A stretch of 64,000 nt of DNA from Bacillota bacterium. Its GTDB lineage: Bacteria > Bacillota > Sulfobacillia > Sulfobacillales > Sulfobacillaceae. Made by a program: the position numbers and the translations under genes. Positions 18,273 through 26,502 of this stretch are shown here, one piece after another; positions within the stretch are counted from its first letter, which is position 1, and each line of letters starts with the position of its first letter. The stretch is from assembly GCA_026627065.1 (NCBI GenBank), contig JAPNUO010000002.1:62001-126000 (forward strand), given 5' to 3'. Below the pieces are notes generated by a model that had not been told where the DNA came from, made no database searches, and saw only the letters and a program-made list of their open reading frames with translations.

Positions 18273-19034
18273 GTGGGTCGGGTCATCGCGGTGGCCAATC
18301 AGAAGGGTGGCGTCGGAAAAACCACCACGGTGATTAACTTGGCTGCGTATCTGGCTGACGCGGGAAAGCGGGTTCTCGCGGTGGACATTGACCCACAGGG
18401 AAATACCACGACGGGCTTAGGCGTCGATAAAAGCTTGGTAGATGTATCGATTTACGATGTTCTGCTGGGCGAGGAGCCGCTGGCCGAGGCGCTGATAGCC
18501 ACCGACGTGGTGGGCCTTCACCTGTTGCCGGCCACGCTGGATTTGGCAGGCGCCGAAATCGAGCTGTCGCAGAAGCCTGGACGGGAAGCGCTCTTGCGCC
18601 AACGCATCGAGCCGGTGCGAGAGCGGTATGACTACGTGTTCATTGATTGTCCGCCGTCCTTGGGGCTCTTGACGGTCAACGCGCTCACGGCGGCAGACGC
18701 CGTCATGATTCCGATTCAATGCGAGTTTTTTGCGTTGGAAGGTCTCAGCCAGCTGCTGGCCACGATTGATTTGGTGCGCGAGCGGCTGAATCCGCGGCTG
18801 AAGCTGGAAGGCGTCTTGCTGACCATGTATGACGCCCGCACCAATCTGGCCGCGCAGGTGGCGGACGAGGTGCGCCGGCATTTTCGCGAGCAAGTGTACG
18901 ACGCCGTGATTCCGCGGACGGTGCGTCTGAGCGAGGCGCCGAGCCACGGGTTGCCCATTTTGCGTTACGATCCGAAGTCGCGGGGGGCCGAAGGATATCA
19001 GCGCCTGGCAAAGGAGGTTATCCAGCATGGCTAA
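18273..19034 (+). CDS. parA: chromosome partitioning ATPase ParA/Soj
   Basis: ParA/Soj is a nucleoid-bound ATPase that works with ParB in origin segregation and, in Bacillus, regulates DnaA. The deviant Walker A KGGVGKTTT is at residues 11-19; the Walker B region YVFIDCPPSLGLLTVNAL follows. The C-terminus has RLSEAPSHGLPILRYDPKSRGAEGY. I take GTG at 18273 (Shine-Dalgarno GGAGGGG 6 nt before), giving MGRVIAVANQKGGVG; an upstream extension would overlap noc. Confidence 0.97.
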   Translation: MGRVIAVANQKGGVGKTTTVINLAAYLADAGKRVLAVDIDPQGNTTTGLGVDKSLVDVSIYDVLLGEEPLAEALIATDVVGLHLLPATLDLAGAEIELSQKPGREALLRQRIEPVRERYDYVFIDCPPSLGLLTVNALTAADAVMIPIQCEFFALEGLSQLLATIDLVRERLNPRLKLEGVLLTMYDARTNLAAQVADEVRRHFREQVYDAVIPRTVRLSEAPSHGLPILRYDPKSRGAEGYQRLAKEVIQHG

Positions 19035-19911
19035 GCCGAGGGGGTTGGGCCGCGGACTGGCGTCGTTGATTCCCGACCGGGTCGGAGAATCGCAGGGAGA
19101 GGTTCCGCCGCCAGGAGAGGCGGTAGTCGACGTCGACGTGGAAGCGATTCGGCCAAACCGCTTTCAGCCGCGGCGGGTATTTAACGACGCAGAGCTTTCG
19201 GAGTTGGCGGAGTCGGTGCGCGTGCACGGCGTAATTCAGCCGGTCTTGCTGCGCCCAATACCCTCGGGTTACGAGCTGGTGGCGGGCGAACGTCGGGTGC
19301 GGGCGGCCAAGCTGGCAGGGCTGAAGACGGTGCCGGCGGTGATTCGGCCTATGGAGGATCGCGAGGCGCTGGAGGTGGCGCTGATTGAAAACCTTCAGCG
19401 AAGCGATCTCAATCCGATAGAGGAGAGCGAAGCCTACCGCCGTCTGATTGACGAATTTCATTGGACGCAGGAAGAGATCGGGGCCCGGGTCGGCAAATCC
19501 CGCAGCCACATCGCCAACTACCTGAGACTCTTGCAATTGGAAGAGGACATTCGGGATTTGTTGGCGCGGCAGCTGTTGACGGTGGCGCACGCGAAGGTTC
19601 TGCTGTCCATTGAAGGGCCGCGGCGGCGGACGTTGGCCGAACGGTGCGCGCAAGAGGGCTGGACGGTGCGGCAATTGGAAATGGCGGCAAAGCGCCAGGA
19701 CGCGGTGGTGAAAAAGGCTGAGCGGGACGATGTGCACCTTCGACAGGTGGAGGCGGGCCTGCGGCGCCGGTTCGGTACCAAGGTCACATTGCGCGGAGAC
19801 AGCCAAAAGGGCCGCATTGAAATTCCATATCGCAGCTTAGAGGAACTGGAGCGGTTGTTGGCGATTCTCAACCGCGATCCCGAGCCTGACCCGGATCACT
19901 TCGTGGTGTAG
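19027..19911 (+). CDS. parB: chromosome partitioning protein ParB/Spo0J
   Basis: ParB binds parS, hydrolyses CTP and spreads along DNA to load SMC and stimulate ParA. The 294-residue protein starts GLGRGLASLIPDR, then has GYELVAGERRVRAAKLAG (CTP-binding box) and LIENLQRSDLNPIEE. The helix-turn-helix is WTQEEIGARVGKSRSHIANYLRLL. Arg in KSRSH is the parS-type residue, but Tyr in ANYLR is where Thr or His is usual. It overlaps parA by 8 nt. An 18-bp palindrome lies 10 nt after its stop. Confidence 0.97.
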   Translation: MAKPRGLGRGLASLIPDRVGESQGEVPPPGEAVVDVDVEAIRPNRFQPRRVFNDAELSELAESVRVHGVIQPVLLRPIPSGYELVAGERRVRAAKLAGLKTVPAVIRPMEDREALEVALIENLQRSDLNPIEESEAYRRLIDEFHWTQEEIGARVGKSRSHIANYLRLLQLEEDIRDLLARQLLTVAHAKVLLSIEGPRRRTLAERCAQEGWTVRQLEMAAKRQDAVVKKAERDDVHLRQVEAGLRRRFGTKVTLRGDSQKGRIEIPYRSLEELERLLAILNRDPEPDPDHFVV

Positions 19912-19920
19912 TTCCTGCCG

Positions 19921-19938
19921 TTGTTCCTCGAGGAACAA
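19921..19938. promoter_or_regulatory. 18-bp perfect palindrome, candidate diverged parS
   Basis: TTGTTCCTCGAGGAACAA is perfectly symmetrical and 9 nt downstream of parB. Its 16-bp core TGTTCCTCGAGGAACA matches the universal parS (TGTTTCACGTGAAACA) at 12 of 16 positions, with symmetric changes. A half-site, TTTTGAGGAACC, follows 2 nt later. A near-identical copy occurs at 24619. Confidence 0.5.
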
Positions 19939-19984
19939 TTTTGAGGAACCAAATCCTGGAATCTTAGGAAGGACTCGGGGTGCG

Positions 19985-20686
19985 ATGCTTCGACTGCTTG
20001 GAGCCGCGGTGAACGCCGCCGGGGTGCTGATGGGTTCTCTCCTTGGCTTAATATGGGGAGCGCGTCTGCCCTTGGTTTTTCGGCAGGATGTCATGAGACT
20101 GATTGGGCTGGCTGTCGCCATATTGGGCATAAGCATGGCCCTCCCCTTTTCCGATCCGGTCAATACCTTGCTTTCGCTGGTCATAGGGGCATGGATTGGG
20201 TACCGGTTGGATCTTGGGGCGCATCTAGAGCGGTGGGGGAAGGCCCTGGAGGCCCGGGTCGGTCAGCAAAACATTATGCAGGGATTTATCACCGCGGCGG
20301 TCATCTTTAACGTGGGGGCGATGGCCATTGTGGGATCCTTGCAGGCGGGGCTCACCAAGCATCCAACACTGCTCGAAACGAAAGCTGTCCTCGACGGCAT
20401 GACGGCGATGGTGCTCACCTCCGCCTTTGGGTGGGGTGTCCTCCTTGCCGCGCCGGTAACCTTTGCGTACGAAGGCGGGCTTTCGCTGGCGGCCGGGCTT
20501 CTTCACCGAATTCTGGTCGGGCCGCTTTTGACCGATGTGAGCGTCGTCGGCGGGGTGTTGATCGCCGGCATTGGGATCAACTTCCTGCTGGAAAAAACCG
20601 CTGTCAACATTCCCAACCTGCTTCCCGCCCTAGTCTTCACCGTTATACTAGGATGGTTGAAACAACACGGGCTATCGTTCGTCTAA
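19985..20686 (+). CDS. DUF554 family membrane protein
   Basis: This 233-residue hydrophobic protein is recognisable as DUF554 (Bacillus YdfK-like): N-terminal GAAVNAAGVLMGSLLGLIWG, then MRLIGLAVAILGISMAL, IGAWIGYRLDL, GFITAAVIFNVGAMAIVGSLQ and FLLEKTAVNIPNLLPALVF. About seven membrane segments are evident. The family is thought to be a transporter or channel of unknown substrate. The Shine-Dalgarno GGAAGGA precedes the ATG. It is co-directional with parB and the following DUF4446 gene. Confidence 0.88.
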   Translation: MLRLLGAAVNAAGVLMGSLLGLIWGARLPLVFRQDVMRLIGLAVAILGISMALPFSDPVNTLLSLVIGAWIGYRLDLGAHLERWGKALEARVGQQNIMQGFITAAVIFNVGAMAIVGSLQAGLTKHPTLLETKAVLDGMTAMVLTSAFGWGVLLAAPVTFAYEGGLSLAAGLLHRILVGPLLTDVSVVGGVLIAGIGINFLLEKTAVNIPNLLPALVFTVILGWLKQHGLSFV

Positions 20687-20701
20687 TGGTGGGAGGTTTC
20701 T

Positions 20702-21220
20702 ATGGTGCATTTATCCACAAAAGACCTGGTGTATGGAACAGCCATATTGGGCGTGCTGGCCTTGATTTTGGGCATCTGGAGCATGGCGGTGGCCTACCGC
20801 CTGCGAAGCCGCTACCTGAAAACGTTTGGCGCTGACAATCCCGCCGATGTCGAAGCGCTGATTGCCAATCTGCATGAGAAGCTTGACGCGGCGGTGGACC
20901 AGTTTGACGCCCTCGGCGGACGCGTCGACCGCCTGGATGCGCGCGTGACGGACGCGATAAGCCGGGTGGGACTGGTGCGGTTTAACCCGTTTGAGGATAC
21001 GGGATCGGATCTCTCCTTTTCAGCCGCGCTGCTCAACGATCACGGCGACGGCTTGATCCTGACCAGCCTTTGGGGGCGCGACGAGGTGCGCCTCTATGCC
21101 AAGCCGATTGAAAAGCATGAAAGCCGGTATGTATTAAGTCAAGAAGAGAAGCAGGCCCTGGATCTCGCACGCCATGCGCGGCGGTCAGGGCGCCTGGTCA
21201 ACACGGAGGCTAAGGGCTAA
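20702..21220 (+). CDS. DUF4446 family protein
   Basis: The 172-residue protein has one N-terminal membrane segment (about 9-31), a coiled-coil region (about 48-85, AALIANLHEKLDAAVDQFDALGGRVDRL-type heptads) and the family core LVRFNPFEDTGSDLSFSAALL followed by SLWGRDEVRLYAKPI. DUF4446 proteins are frequent next to parB/yyaC in Firmicutes; their function is unknown. Its last 36 nt overlap the convergent yyaC gene tail to tail. Confidence 0.88.
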   Translation: MVHLSTKDLVYGTAILGVLALILGIWSMAVAYRLRSRYLKTFGADNPADVEALIANLHEKLDAAVDQFDALGGRVDRLDARVTDAISRVGLVRFNPFEDTGSDLSFSAALLNDHGDGLILTSLWGRDEVRLYAKPIEKHESRYVLSQEEKQALDLARHARRSGRLVNTEAKG

Positions 21221-21784
21221 GGCGCGCGCCACCGCGTCAGCCATCCGCATGACCAGCCCTAGCCGCGTGTTTTGAAGCACGTAGCTGTCCATGAACCCGC
21301 CAATGTTTACCGTGGCTGTGACAAAATAGCGGCCGATGGGGGGAAGATCCTTCCGCACCCCGGCCCCAGGGCGAATGGCCCCTACGCCCAGGGCAATGGC
21401 GCCCACTTCCTCAGGCAGTCCCAGGGAGGCGTCGACGGCGAGACATCGCGCGTGCTGGAGGTAAGGCCGCGCCTTTAGCAGCGCCGTCAAGTTGCCGGCA
21501 TGCAGCGGGGCGTCGAGCGACCCCAAGACTTTTGACGGCAGGCTGCCCCACTCCATAAGCCGCGAGCCCACCAGCGGGCCAAACGCGTCGCCGGTGGCCC
21601 GATCGGTACCGACGCACAGAATATAATCGGGAAGGCCCCAATGGGTCCAGAGGCGGATAAAACCTGTCAGCAGCTCCTGGTGGCAACGGGGATCGTCCAC
21701 CCGCGTGCGCACCGACGTCCATCCCGAGTGGAACCAGGCTTCCCGCGCCACCTGATCGCCCCCTCTCCTCGCCTCGCCTTTCAT
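21185..21784 (-). CDS. yyaC: spore protease YyaC family protein
   Basis: The 199-residue protein matches YyaC, a sporulation protein resembling the germination protease GPR and encoded beside spo0J in Bacillus. Visible landmarks are CVGTDRATGDAFGPLVG, GSLDAPLHAGNL, AVDASLG, GVGAIRPGAGVRKDLPPIG and VNIGGFMDSYVLQNTRLG. It is the only minus-strand gene between dnaA and 31.9 kb and overlaps DUF4446 by 36 nt. Its presence supports a spore-forming host. Confidence 0.92.
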   Translation of the reverse strand: MKGEARRGGDQVAREAWFHSGWTSVRTRVDDPRCHQELLTGFIRLWTHWGLPDYILCVGTDRATGDAFGPLVGSRLMEWGSLPSKVLGSLDAPLHAGNLTALLKARPYLQHARCLAVDASLGLPEEVGAIALGVGAIRPGAGVRKDLPPIGRYFVTATVNIGGFMDSYVLQNTRLGLVMRMADAVARALALSLRVDQAP

Positions 21785-21838
21785 CTCTTTATCCTATTCT
21801 ATCCAATCGTGGATATAAATGTACCGGAGGTTGAGGGG

Positions 21839-22834
21839 ATGAAACCGGCATGGGTGGGCGCCGCGCTAACGTACGTGGGGGCAGTGGTGGGGGCGGGATT
21901 TGCGAGCGGCCAGGAAATCTTTCAGTTTTTTACCCGGTTTGGGGTCAAGGGATCGCTGGGACTCGCGGTGGCCGGCGCGCTCTTTCTTTTCTTGGGGTAC
22001 CTGGCGTTGGAACGCGGTCGCCGAGAACAGCCGGAGGGTCTGGCCCCGCTTCTCGCCAACGTGTATCCTTGGTGGGCGGTGCGTGGCGCCGAGGGCCTCA
22101 GTTTGGCGTTTTTAGTGATTGGCCTCGCGGTCGTCGCTGCCGGGGGCGGTGCGGCCATGGCCGGCCTTTTTCAGTGGCCGCCCTGGCTCGGCGGCTGGGT
22201 GACCTTGGCCTTGGTGATTGTTCTCACGGCCCGCGGCACGCGGGCGATTCTTCAGGCCAACGCGGTCCTCGTCCCCTTTCTGCTGGTCATGGTGGCGGCC
22301 GTTGCGGCCAGAGCCGCCCTCTCCCCCATCCCGCCGGGCCGGATGTCCGGCGACAGCTCCTGGCTTTTGTCGGCACTTCTTTACGTATCGTATAATATCT
22401 TCACAGGAATTATGGTGCTCGTGGGAGTGGGGGCGCATTTGCGCTCCCGCTGGGAGAGCGCGGCGGCCGCTGCGGGCGGCGCATTCCTCCTGACGGTCAT
22501 GGCCTATCTAGAACACCGGGCGTTGTTGGTTGCCGGGGGGAGCGGCGCCCTTCCCCTAGTGTCCTTGGCCCGGGCGCTGCACCCGGTGGTTGGCATGCTG
22601 TTTGCGGCGAGCTTGTGGGTGGCGCTCTACACTACCGGCGTGGCGGAAGCCTATGCCTTGCGGGCCCAGGCGGGCCGGTGGTGGCTGGGTGCGATGGCGG
22701 TGGCCGGGGCAATGGGGTTGATAGCGTTCGATCGCTTGGTAGCCTCCCTCTATCCCGCGATGGGCCTTCTCGCGGTGGTTGTGTGGATTCCGTTACTTTT
22801 GCCCAAAGGCAATCGTCATGATCCGGAGGGATAA
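21839..22834 (+). CDS. YkvI-like membrane protein
   Basis: The 331-residue protein has about ten membrane segments and the opening AALTYVGAVVGAGFASGQEIFQFFTRFG, typical of the YkvI family, which has a LeuT-like transporter fold. The glycine-rich VVGAGFASGQE lies where LeuT-type transporters bind sodium and substrate. The substrate is unknown. I use the ATG at 21839, preceded by GGAGGTTGAGGGG; the longer frame upstream is antisense to yyaC. The TPR gene follows after 5 nt. Confidence 0.82.
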   Translation: MKPAWVGAALTYVGAVVGAGFASGQEIFQFFTRFGVKGSLGLAVAGALFLFLGYLALERGRREQPEGLAPLLANVYPWWAVRGAEGLSLAFLVIGLAVVAAGGGAAMAGLFQWPPWLGGWVTLALVIVLTARGTRAILQANAVLVPFLLVMVAAVAARAALSPIPPGRMSGDSSWLLSALLYVSYNIFTGIMVLVGVGAHLRSRWESAAAAAGGAFLLTVMAYLEHRALLVAGGSGALPLVSLARALHPVVGMLFAASLWVALYTTGVAEAYALRAQAGRWWLGAMAVAGAMGLIAFDRLVASLYPAMGLLAVVVWIPLLLPKGNRHDPEG

Positions 22835-22839
22835 TCGGG

Positions 22840-23406
22840 GTGACTGACTGGGACGACGAGGGTCAAGATCTCCTGCAGCGCGGAACGGAGGCCTGGGAAC
22901 GGCGGGATCGGGCCACCGCGGAGGCGCTCTTTAGCCAGTTGGTGCAGCTGTTCCCCGATCGACCGGAAGGCTACAACAAGCTAGGGGTGATTTCTGCGGA
23001 GAGCGGCGAACTCAAGACAGCCGAAGAATACTTTTTGCGAGCGCTGAGCGTCGATCGCCGGTATGCGCCGGCATTGACCAACCTCGGCAACATCTATCTC
23101 GAGCGTGGCGAGGTCGATCAAGCCATCCAGCACTATTACTTGGCCCTAAACAGCGACCCGGACTACGCCCCTGCCCATCGCAACCTGTCCGTCGCCTATC
23201 GGAAGCAGGGCAAATATGCGGCGTTTGTTTCCCACTTTAAGCGTTCGCAGCGGTTAGACGTGCGGCGGGCGCACCAGGAGTTTCGCGACCAGACCCGGCA
23301 AACGGCGACGGGCCCGCTGGGACGAGCCGCGACTTTTCCTGCCTGGGTTTGGTGGGTCACGGCGGGCATCGGCGTCGCCATCTTGCTGACGGTGTTCAAG
23401 CGATGA
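22840..23406 (+). CDS. TPR-repeat protein with C-terminal membrane anchor
   Basis: The 188-residue protein has at least three tetratricopeptide repeats (about residues 10-125; for example ALTNLGNIYLERGEVDQAIQHYYLAL), which mediate protein contacts. It ends with a single membrane segment (about 168-185, VWWVTAGIGVAILLTVF), so the repeats probably face the cytoplasm at the membrane. Start is GTG with GGAGGG upstream. Its stop overlaps the start of the next gene (ATGA). The partner is unknown. Confidence 0.85.
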   Translation: MTDWDDEGQDLLQRGTEAWERRDRATAEALFSQLVQLFPDRPEGYNKLGVISAESGELKTAEEYFLRALSVDRRYAPALTNLGNIYLERGEVDQAIQHYYLALNSDPDYAPAHRNLSVAYRKQGKYAAFVSHFKRSQRLDVRRAHQEFRDQTRQTATGPLGRAATFPAWVWWVTAGIGVAILLTVFKR

Positions 23407-23771
23407 GGTCATATCGCCCCGCAGTGTGGTTTCCGCTTCGCTGGCTGGGAAGCCTGATGGCGCTTGGGCTTCCGCTTCTTGTGGTTGACGAATTTCAACG
23501 GCATCGTTGGTTCCACGCGCCGTTGATGCAAGTCATGGCCGTGTTTCTTCTTGCGACCCTGGCAGCGCAGCTAGGTCTGATTGTGCGCCGATGGGGTAAC
23601 ATACGGGTAAGCGCCCTGTTCTCGAACCTCGTGCTCAGCGCGGTGGCGGCGGGCGCGTATTGGGTGGTGGTGATGGCGGCGGTGCGCCGCGGCGGCGGTG
23701 CGGTGGACCCGACAATCGTAGCACTTTTTACCTCTTACCTTTTAGCGGTGTGGTCGGGCCACCCGGCGTAG
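23403..23771 (+). CDS. hypothetical membrane protein (122 aa)
   Basis: Four hydrophobic segments are visible (about 12-30, 40-60, 70-92 and 103-118). The frame starts at ATG in the ATGA overlap with the TPR gene, and translation coupling is likely. I recognise no family. The order YkvI-TPR-this protein-CvpA is tight, suggesting one transcript of envelope proteins. Confidence 0.72.
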   Translation: MRSYRPAVWFPLRWLGSLMALGLPLLVVDEFQRHRWFHAPLMQVMAVFLLATLAAQLGLIVRRWGNIRVSALFSNLVLSAVAAGAYWVVVMAAVRRGGGAVDPTIVALFTSYLLAVWSGHPA

Positions 23772-23787
23772 AGACGGGAGGGGACCG

Positions 23788-24354
23788 ATGGACTGGCTCA
23801 ACCTTGCGCTGGGCGCTTACTTGGCCTGGGGAGCGCTGCAAGGGCTCCGGCGCGGTCTTTTGGGGGTAGGTTTTAGTCTCGCAGGTTACGTGATCGGCAT
23901 CCTGCTGGCGGCGCACGCGGCATCCCCGCTGTCCCGCCAAGTGCTGACCGCCGTTCCGGTGAAAACCTGGATTGGGCACTACCTCCCTGCCCCGGCGGCC
24001 GGCATGGCGGGCGCCCGGAGCGCGGCATGGCGCCTGGCCCAAGGCCTAACCCAAGTGATTGCCTTCCTCTTGATCGTGGGTGCCATCGAGTTTGTCGGAC
24101 GCACGGTAGGAAGCGTGCTCAGCCAAGCGCTTCGAGCTTGTCCCTTGGCCTCCTGGCTGAATCGCCTCGGAGGGATGGCCGCCGGCATTGCCGAGCACGG
24201 TGTGGTGGCCGGCCTGGTTCTCAGCTTGCTGGTGGCAATTCCCGGCCTCAATGGCGCGGGATTTTCGGGCGCCATTCGGCGCTCTCCGCTGGCCAATATC
24301 ACGGTCCGGGAGTTTCACCATCTCGGCCGCATTCCCGGATTGAAAGATTTATAA
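23788..24354 (+). CDS. CvpA family membrane protein
   Basis: The 188-residue protein has the CvpA pattern: MDWLNLALGAYLAWGALQGLRRGLLG at the N-terminus, then membrane segments near 28-50, 85-108 and 130-155 with IGAIEFVGRTVGSVLSQ-type spacing. CvpA proteins were first linked to colicin V production and more generally to envelope maintenance. The Shine-Dalgarno GGGAGGGG precedes the ATG. Confidence 0.8.
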   Translation: MDWLNLALGAYLAWGALQGLRRGLLGVGFSLAGYVIGILLAAHAASPLSRQVLTAVPVKTWIGHYLPAPAAGMAGARSAAWRLAQGLTQVIAFLLIVGAIEFVGRTVGSVLSQALRACPLASWLNRLGGMAAGIAEHGVVAGLVLSLLVAIPGLNGAGFSGAIRRSPLANITVREFHHLGRIPGLKDL

Positions 24355-24391
24355 TAGCAGGAAAAGCAGCCGGAAAGAAAAGAGGTCGCTC

Positions 24392-24628
24392 ATGGAAAAG
24401 CCGCGTTACGAGATTGGCGACGTGGTGGAATTGAAAAAGCCGCACCCGTGCGGGAGCCATACTTGGCAAATCTGGCGGACAGGCATCGACTTTGGCCTCA
24501 AGTGCCTCGGCTGTGGCCATCGCATTATGATTGCGCGCAAAGACTTTGAGCGCGCGGTGCGAAAGCACTATCCCCAAAATCCTGATCAATCATCGCCGCC
24601 GCGCGCCAATCCGCAAAATGTTCCTTGA
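24392..24628 (+). CDS. DUF951 domain-containing protein
   Basis: The 78-residue protein has the DUF951 pattern YEIGDVVELKKPHPCGSHTW, WRTGIDFGLKCLGCGHRIMIAR: a small basic domain with three cysteines (CG, CLGC). DUF951 genes commonly sit just upstream of rpsF and near parB in Firmicutes. The function is unknown; nucleic-acid binding is plausible. Its stop codon lies inside a parS-like palindrome (24619-24634). Confidence 0.9.
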   Translation: MEKPRYEIGDVVELKKPHPCGSHTWQIWRTGIDFGLKCLGCGHRIMIARKDFERAVRKHYPQNPDQSSPPRANPQNVP

Positions 24629-24634
24629 GGAACA
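24619..24634. promoter_or_regulatory. second parS-like palindrome
   Basis: TGTTCCTTGAGGAACA differs from the core of the 19.9-kb palindrome by one base and overlaps the 3' end of the DUF951 gene. Two such 16-mers within 5 kb of parB are unlikely by chance and suggest a ParB-binding family. Confidence 0.5.
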
Positions 24635-24896
24635 CTTTCCGACAAAGTTTCCGATAGCGGCGGAGTTCGGGCGGATGCCGGGGTCAGGGGAGGAACTCCC
24701 GGCAGCCTCATCCGGGACGATGGCCATAAGGGGCCCGAGGAGGGCGGGAAGGCGTCTGCCCTCTGCTCAACGTCCAGCGATATAGCGAGTGCCTTGGTTC
24801 ACCGACCGCGCCGTCGTCCGGAACTCCCTCCCCCGGCCTTGCTCGCCGACCTCCCCCCGCGATCGCGCCGGCGGCTCTCGGGTTCGCCGCGACGCA
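24635..24896. other. non-coding stretch with strong hairpin before rpsF
   Basis: No gene is supported here. Near 24673-24718 a nested hairpin can form: outer CGGATG/CATCCG and inner GCCGGG/CCCGGC around GTCAGGGGAGGAACT. It resembles a structured RNA, but I could not assign a family. The rest is GC-rich with no clear signal. Confidence 0.4.
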
Positions 24897-24925
24897 TTGC
24901 GAGAAGACCTGAATCTTGCTATACT
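24897..24925 (+). promoter_or_regulatory. promoter of the rpsF-ssb-rpsR operon
   Basis: TTGCGA (24897-24902) and TATACT (24920-24925) are 17 bp apart. The leader to rpsF is about 85 nt and contains the hairpin CTCTGC/GCAGAG and a CTCCG/CGGAG pair, a place where S6:S18 autoregulatory leaders occur in other bacteria. Confidence 0.65.
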
Positions 24926-25015
24926 AACGGCGTTTGGGTTGAATGCCCACACCACCCTGCTCTGCTTTGTGCAGAGCCTCCGAAGCCCGGAGTCCGTGGA
25001 GGAGGTGACAACATT

Positions 25016-25303
25016 TTGGCTCACTATGAGTTAATGTACATTTTGAAACCTGACCTCGGCGACGAAGCCCAGCAGGCCGCCATTGACCGCGTTCAGCACA
25101 TTGTGGAAAGTTCCGGCGGAACCATCGACAAGACCGACAAGTGGGGACGCCGCAAGCTCGCCTACGAAATCGCCAAATACGGTGAAGGGTTTTACGTGGT
25201 CGTGAACTTTCACGGCGAAGGAACCATTGCGAACGAAGTCTCGCGCCTTCTTCGCATCAACGAAGATGTCCTGAGGTCGATGGTCGTCCGGGTGGATGAG
25301 TAA
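25016..25303 (+). CDS. rpsF: 30S ribosomal protein S6
   Basis: S6 pairs with S18 on the platform of the small subunit. The 95-residue protein has the S6 fold sequence [42 protein letters not shown] and [16 protein letters not shown] place the start at TTG 25016, 8 nt after GGAGGTGA; ATT 25013 is an alternative. A longer upstream frame contains the promoter and is rejected. Confidence 0.95.
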   Translation: MAHYELMYILKPDLGDEAQQAAIDRVQHIVESSGGTIDKTDKWGRRKLAYEIAKYGEGFYVVVNFHGEGTIANEVSRLLRINEDVLRSMVVRVDE

Positions 25304-25320
25304 GCGGAAAGGGGACTCTC

Positions 25321-25713
25321 ATGCTGAACCGCATTGTCTTGATTGGACGGCTCACGCGCGACCCCGAAGTGCGTTACACGCCGCAAGGCGTCCCTGTGGC
25401 GTCGTTCACGCTGGCTGTTGACCGTCCTTTTACGAATCAGCAGGGCCAGCGGGAAACCGACTTTATTGACTGCCTGGCCTGGCGGAAACTTGGCGAAACC
25501 GTCGGAAACCACCTGACAAAAGGGCGGCTGGTGGCCGTGGAGGGGCGCCTGCAAGTGCGCTCCTACGAAGCCCAGGACGGCAGCCGGCGGCGGGTGGCGG
25601 AAGTTGTGTGCGATGCCGTGCGCTTTCTTGACAGGCCTCGCGACGGGGCAGCGGTTCCGGAGGGCAGCTTTGCGGCGGAGGAAGCCGACCTCCCGGATGA
25701 CCTCCCCTTTTAA
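25321..25713 (+). CDS. ssb: single-stranded DNA-binding protein
   Basis: SSB coats single-stranded DNA and recruits repair and replication factors through its C-terminal tip. The 130-residue protein has the OB fold ([62 protein letters not shown]) and ends in the acidic tip DLPDDLPF. The spacer between OB fold and tip is short. It lies between rpsF and rpsR as usual. Confidence 0.97.
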   Translation: MLNRIVLIGRLTRDPEVRYTPQGVPVASFTLAVDRPFTNQQGQRETDFIDCLAWRKLGETVGNHLTKGRLVAVEGRLQVRSYEAQDGSRRRVAEVVCDAVRFLDRPRDGAAVPEGSFAAEEADLPDDLPF

Positions 25714-25737
25714 TATGACGCAGAGAGGAGGCAGTTT

Positions 25738-25968
25738 ATGCGAAAGGAACGCGGGCGACGGCCGAAAAAGAAAGTTTGCGGCTTTTGCGTAGATAAGGTA
25801 AAGCAGGTGGACTACAAAGAAGCGACGCGGCTCAGGCGCTACATCACCGAACGAGGCAAAATCCTGCCGCGGCGCATCTCCGGCAACTGTGCCAAGCACC
25901 AGCGCCAGCTGACGGTGGCGATCAAGCGATCGCGAATCATGGCGCTCTTGCCGTTCACCATCGAATGA
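25738..25968 (+). CDS. rpsR: 30S ribosomal protein S18
   Basis: S18 binds 16S rRNA with S6. The 76-residue protein has KVCGFC and NCAKHQRQL, the zinc-binding (C+) form of S18 with ligands about Cys14, Cys17 and the Cys/His pair near 50-53. The core is [24 protein letters not shown]. The Shine-Dalgarno AGAGGAGG precedes the ATG. Confidence 0.97.
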   Translation: MRKERGRRPKKKVCGFCVDKVKQVDYKEATRLRRYITERGKILPRRISGNCAKHQRQLTVAIKRSRIMALLPFTIE

Positions 25969-25969
25969 C

Positions 25970-25997
25970 CGAAAGAGCACGCGCGCGTGCTCTTTCG
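25970..25997 (+). terminator. hairpin between rpsR and rplI
   Basis: A perfect 28-bp palindrome, 14-bp arms CGAAAGAGCACGCG, starts 2 nt after the rpsR stop. It lacks a T-tract, so it may be a weak terminator, a processing site or an mRNA 3' stabiliser. Confidence 0.5.
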
Positions 25998-26044
25998 CCT
26001 CTCATGTCGGATTGAGGGCCTTTCACACCAAAGGGGAGAAAACC

Positions 26045-26485
26045 ATGCGCGTCATCTTTCAGGCTGACGTCAAAGGGGTTGCCAAAAAAGGCGAAATCAA
26101 AGAGGTCAAGGACGGATACGCCCGCAACTTTTTGATTCCCAAGGGGTACGCCGTGGAGGCGACCAAAGCGCGCGAGCGGCAGCTGAACGAGCAAATTCAG
26201 CGCCAGCACGAGCGCGAAGCGCGCGAGCGACAGGCCATGCAGGCGGTGGCGGACAGCTTGAGGGGCCGGGTGGTCGAGGTGAAAGCCCGCGTAGGGTCCA
26301 ACGACCGGCTTTTTGGGGCGGTGACCAACGCTGACGTGGCGGAGGCCCTAGCAGCGCTCGGCTACACGATTGATCGCAAGAAGATCGACATGGAACCGAT
26401 GAAGCACTTGGGTGAACGCGAGGCTATCATTCATTTGTACTCGGGAATCAGCGTCCCGGTTACCGTGCGAGTCACCGCCGAATGA
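26045..26485 (+). CDS. rplI: 50S ribosomal protein L9
   Basis: L9 bridges the base of L1 stalk. The 146-residue protein has the N-terminal rRNA-binding domain [32 protein letters not shown], a long connecting helix (about 42-75) and the C-terminal domain [17 protein letters not shown] use the ATG at 26045, preceded by AAAGGGGAG; the frame is open 11 codons further upstream. Confidence 0.97.
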   Translation: MRVIFQADVKGVAKKGEIKEVKDGYARNFLIPKGYAVEATKARERQLNEQIQRQHEREARERQAMQAVADSLRGRVVEVKARVGSNDRLFGAVTNADVAEALAALGYTIDRKKIDMEPMKHLGEREAIIHLYSGISVPVTVRVTAE

Positions 26486-26502
26486 GAGAGGGGGGTTTTC
26501 CC

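Noticed and set aside
24668..24726. SRP (4.5S) RNA
   Set aside because: GTCAGG and GCAGCC are present, but the GGAA tetraloop stem and AGCAGC side do not align; kept only as an unassigned hairpin.
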